A DNA stretch of 60,537 nucleotides from assembly GCA_012838125.1 (NCBI GenBank), contig DUPW01000132.1, forward strand, positions 1 through 60,537, given 5' to 3'. The translations under genes and the position numbers were made by a program. The DNA comes from Papillibacter sp. GTDB taxonomy: Bacteria; Bacillota; Clostridia; Oscillospirales; Oscillospiraceae. Each line of letters starts with the position of its first letter. The stretch's first letter is position 1. Under the pieces are notes generated by a model. That model saw nothing but the letters and a program-made list of their open reading frames with translations, had not been told where the DNA came from and made no database searches. Of the stretch, positions 60,147-60,537 are shown piece after piece.

Positions 60147-60286
60147 CCGTCGTTTGGCGGGTACACTGGCGCGCGCGGCAACGCCTTCTTTAAGCGGGCA
60201 CCGCGCGCTTTCCACTTCTCAGGCAGATTCGGCGGCGGGGAGCATCCCCGCTTTTCTCTGCCATGTCTTCAGGAAGGAGAATCCTT

Positions 60287-60537
60287 ATGAGTAAAGTGAG
60301 GCCCAGAACCCTCTCCGGCTTTATGGAGCTTCTGCCCGGGGAGCAGGCGCTCTTTGACAAAATGGTGGACACCCTCCGCCGCACGTACTCTCTCTACGGC
60401 TTTACGGCGCTGGACACCCCCCTCATTGAGGCGGCGGAGGTGCTACTGGCCAAGGGCGGCGGCGAAACGGAAAAGCAAATCTACCGCTTTATGAAAGGTG
60501 ACACGGACCTTGCCCTGCGCTTTGACCTCACGGTGCC
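60287..60537 (+). CDS. Histidyl-tRNA synthetase / HisZ-type protein (truncated by window end)
   Basis: MSKVRPRTLSGFMELLPGEQALFDKMVDTLRRTYSLYGFTALDTPLIEAAEVLLAKGGGETEKQIYRF...DTDLALRFDLTVP. Confidence 0.88.
   Translation, partial: MSKVRPRTLSGFMELLPGEQALFDKMVDTLRRTYSLYGFTALDTPLIEAAEVLLAKGGGETEKQIYRFMKGDTDLALRFDLTV

Overview
The 60.5-kb window looks like a core-genome segment of a spore-forming, high-GC clostridial Firmicute (inferred from gene content and order). It contains: (i) two SLH-domain surface proteins on the minus strand; (ii) a rimP-nusA-rnpM-ylxQ-infB-rbfA-nrnA-truB-ribF operon; (iii) an XpaC-like gene convergent with an orphan spoVAC; (iv) a complete minus-strand S10-spc-alpha ribosomal protein super-operon (rpsJ to rplQ) including secY, adk, map and infA; (v) an AMP-dependent acyl-CoA ligase; (vi) a livKHMGF branched-chain amino acid ABC transporter; (vii) an AAA+ ATPase and a yabP-yabQ-divIC-yabR cluster; (viii) tRNA-Arg(CCG), an esterase, an SDR and a two-component system; (ix) GtrA, rqcP, hup, mazG and spoVB; (x) dnaI/dnaD; (xi) a U32 peptidase, maf, mreC, mreD, mrdA, minD, an mgsA-like gene and the start of hisS. 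I found no CRISPR array, prophage, transposon or obvious defence island. The best leads are non-coding. They are a DnaA-box/palindrome cluster next to dnaI, three structured spacers inside an otherwise tightly packed ribosomal operon, a long S10 leader with a small uORF followed by a hairpin, and hairpin-rich leaders and shared dyads at the SLH genes. Protein-level oddities are an RGG-tailed S3, an MgsA homologue lacking active-site-region residues, and a MinD without MinC/MinE neighbours or a typical C-terminal amphipathic helix. No search or folding program was run; all calls come from reading the sequence.
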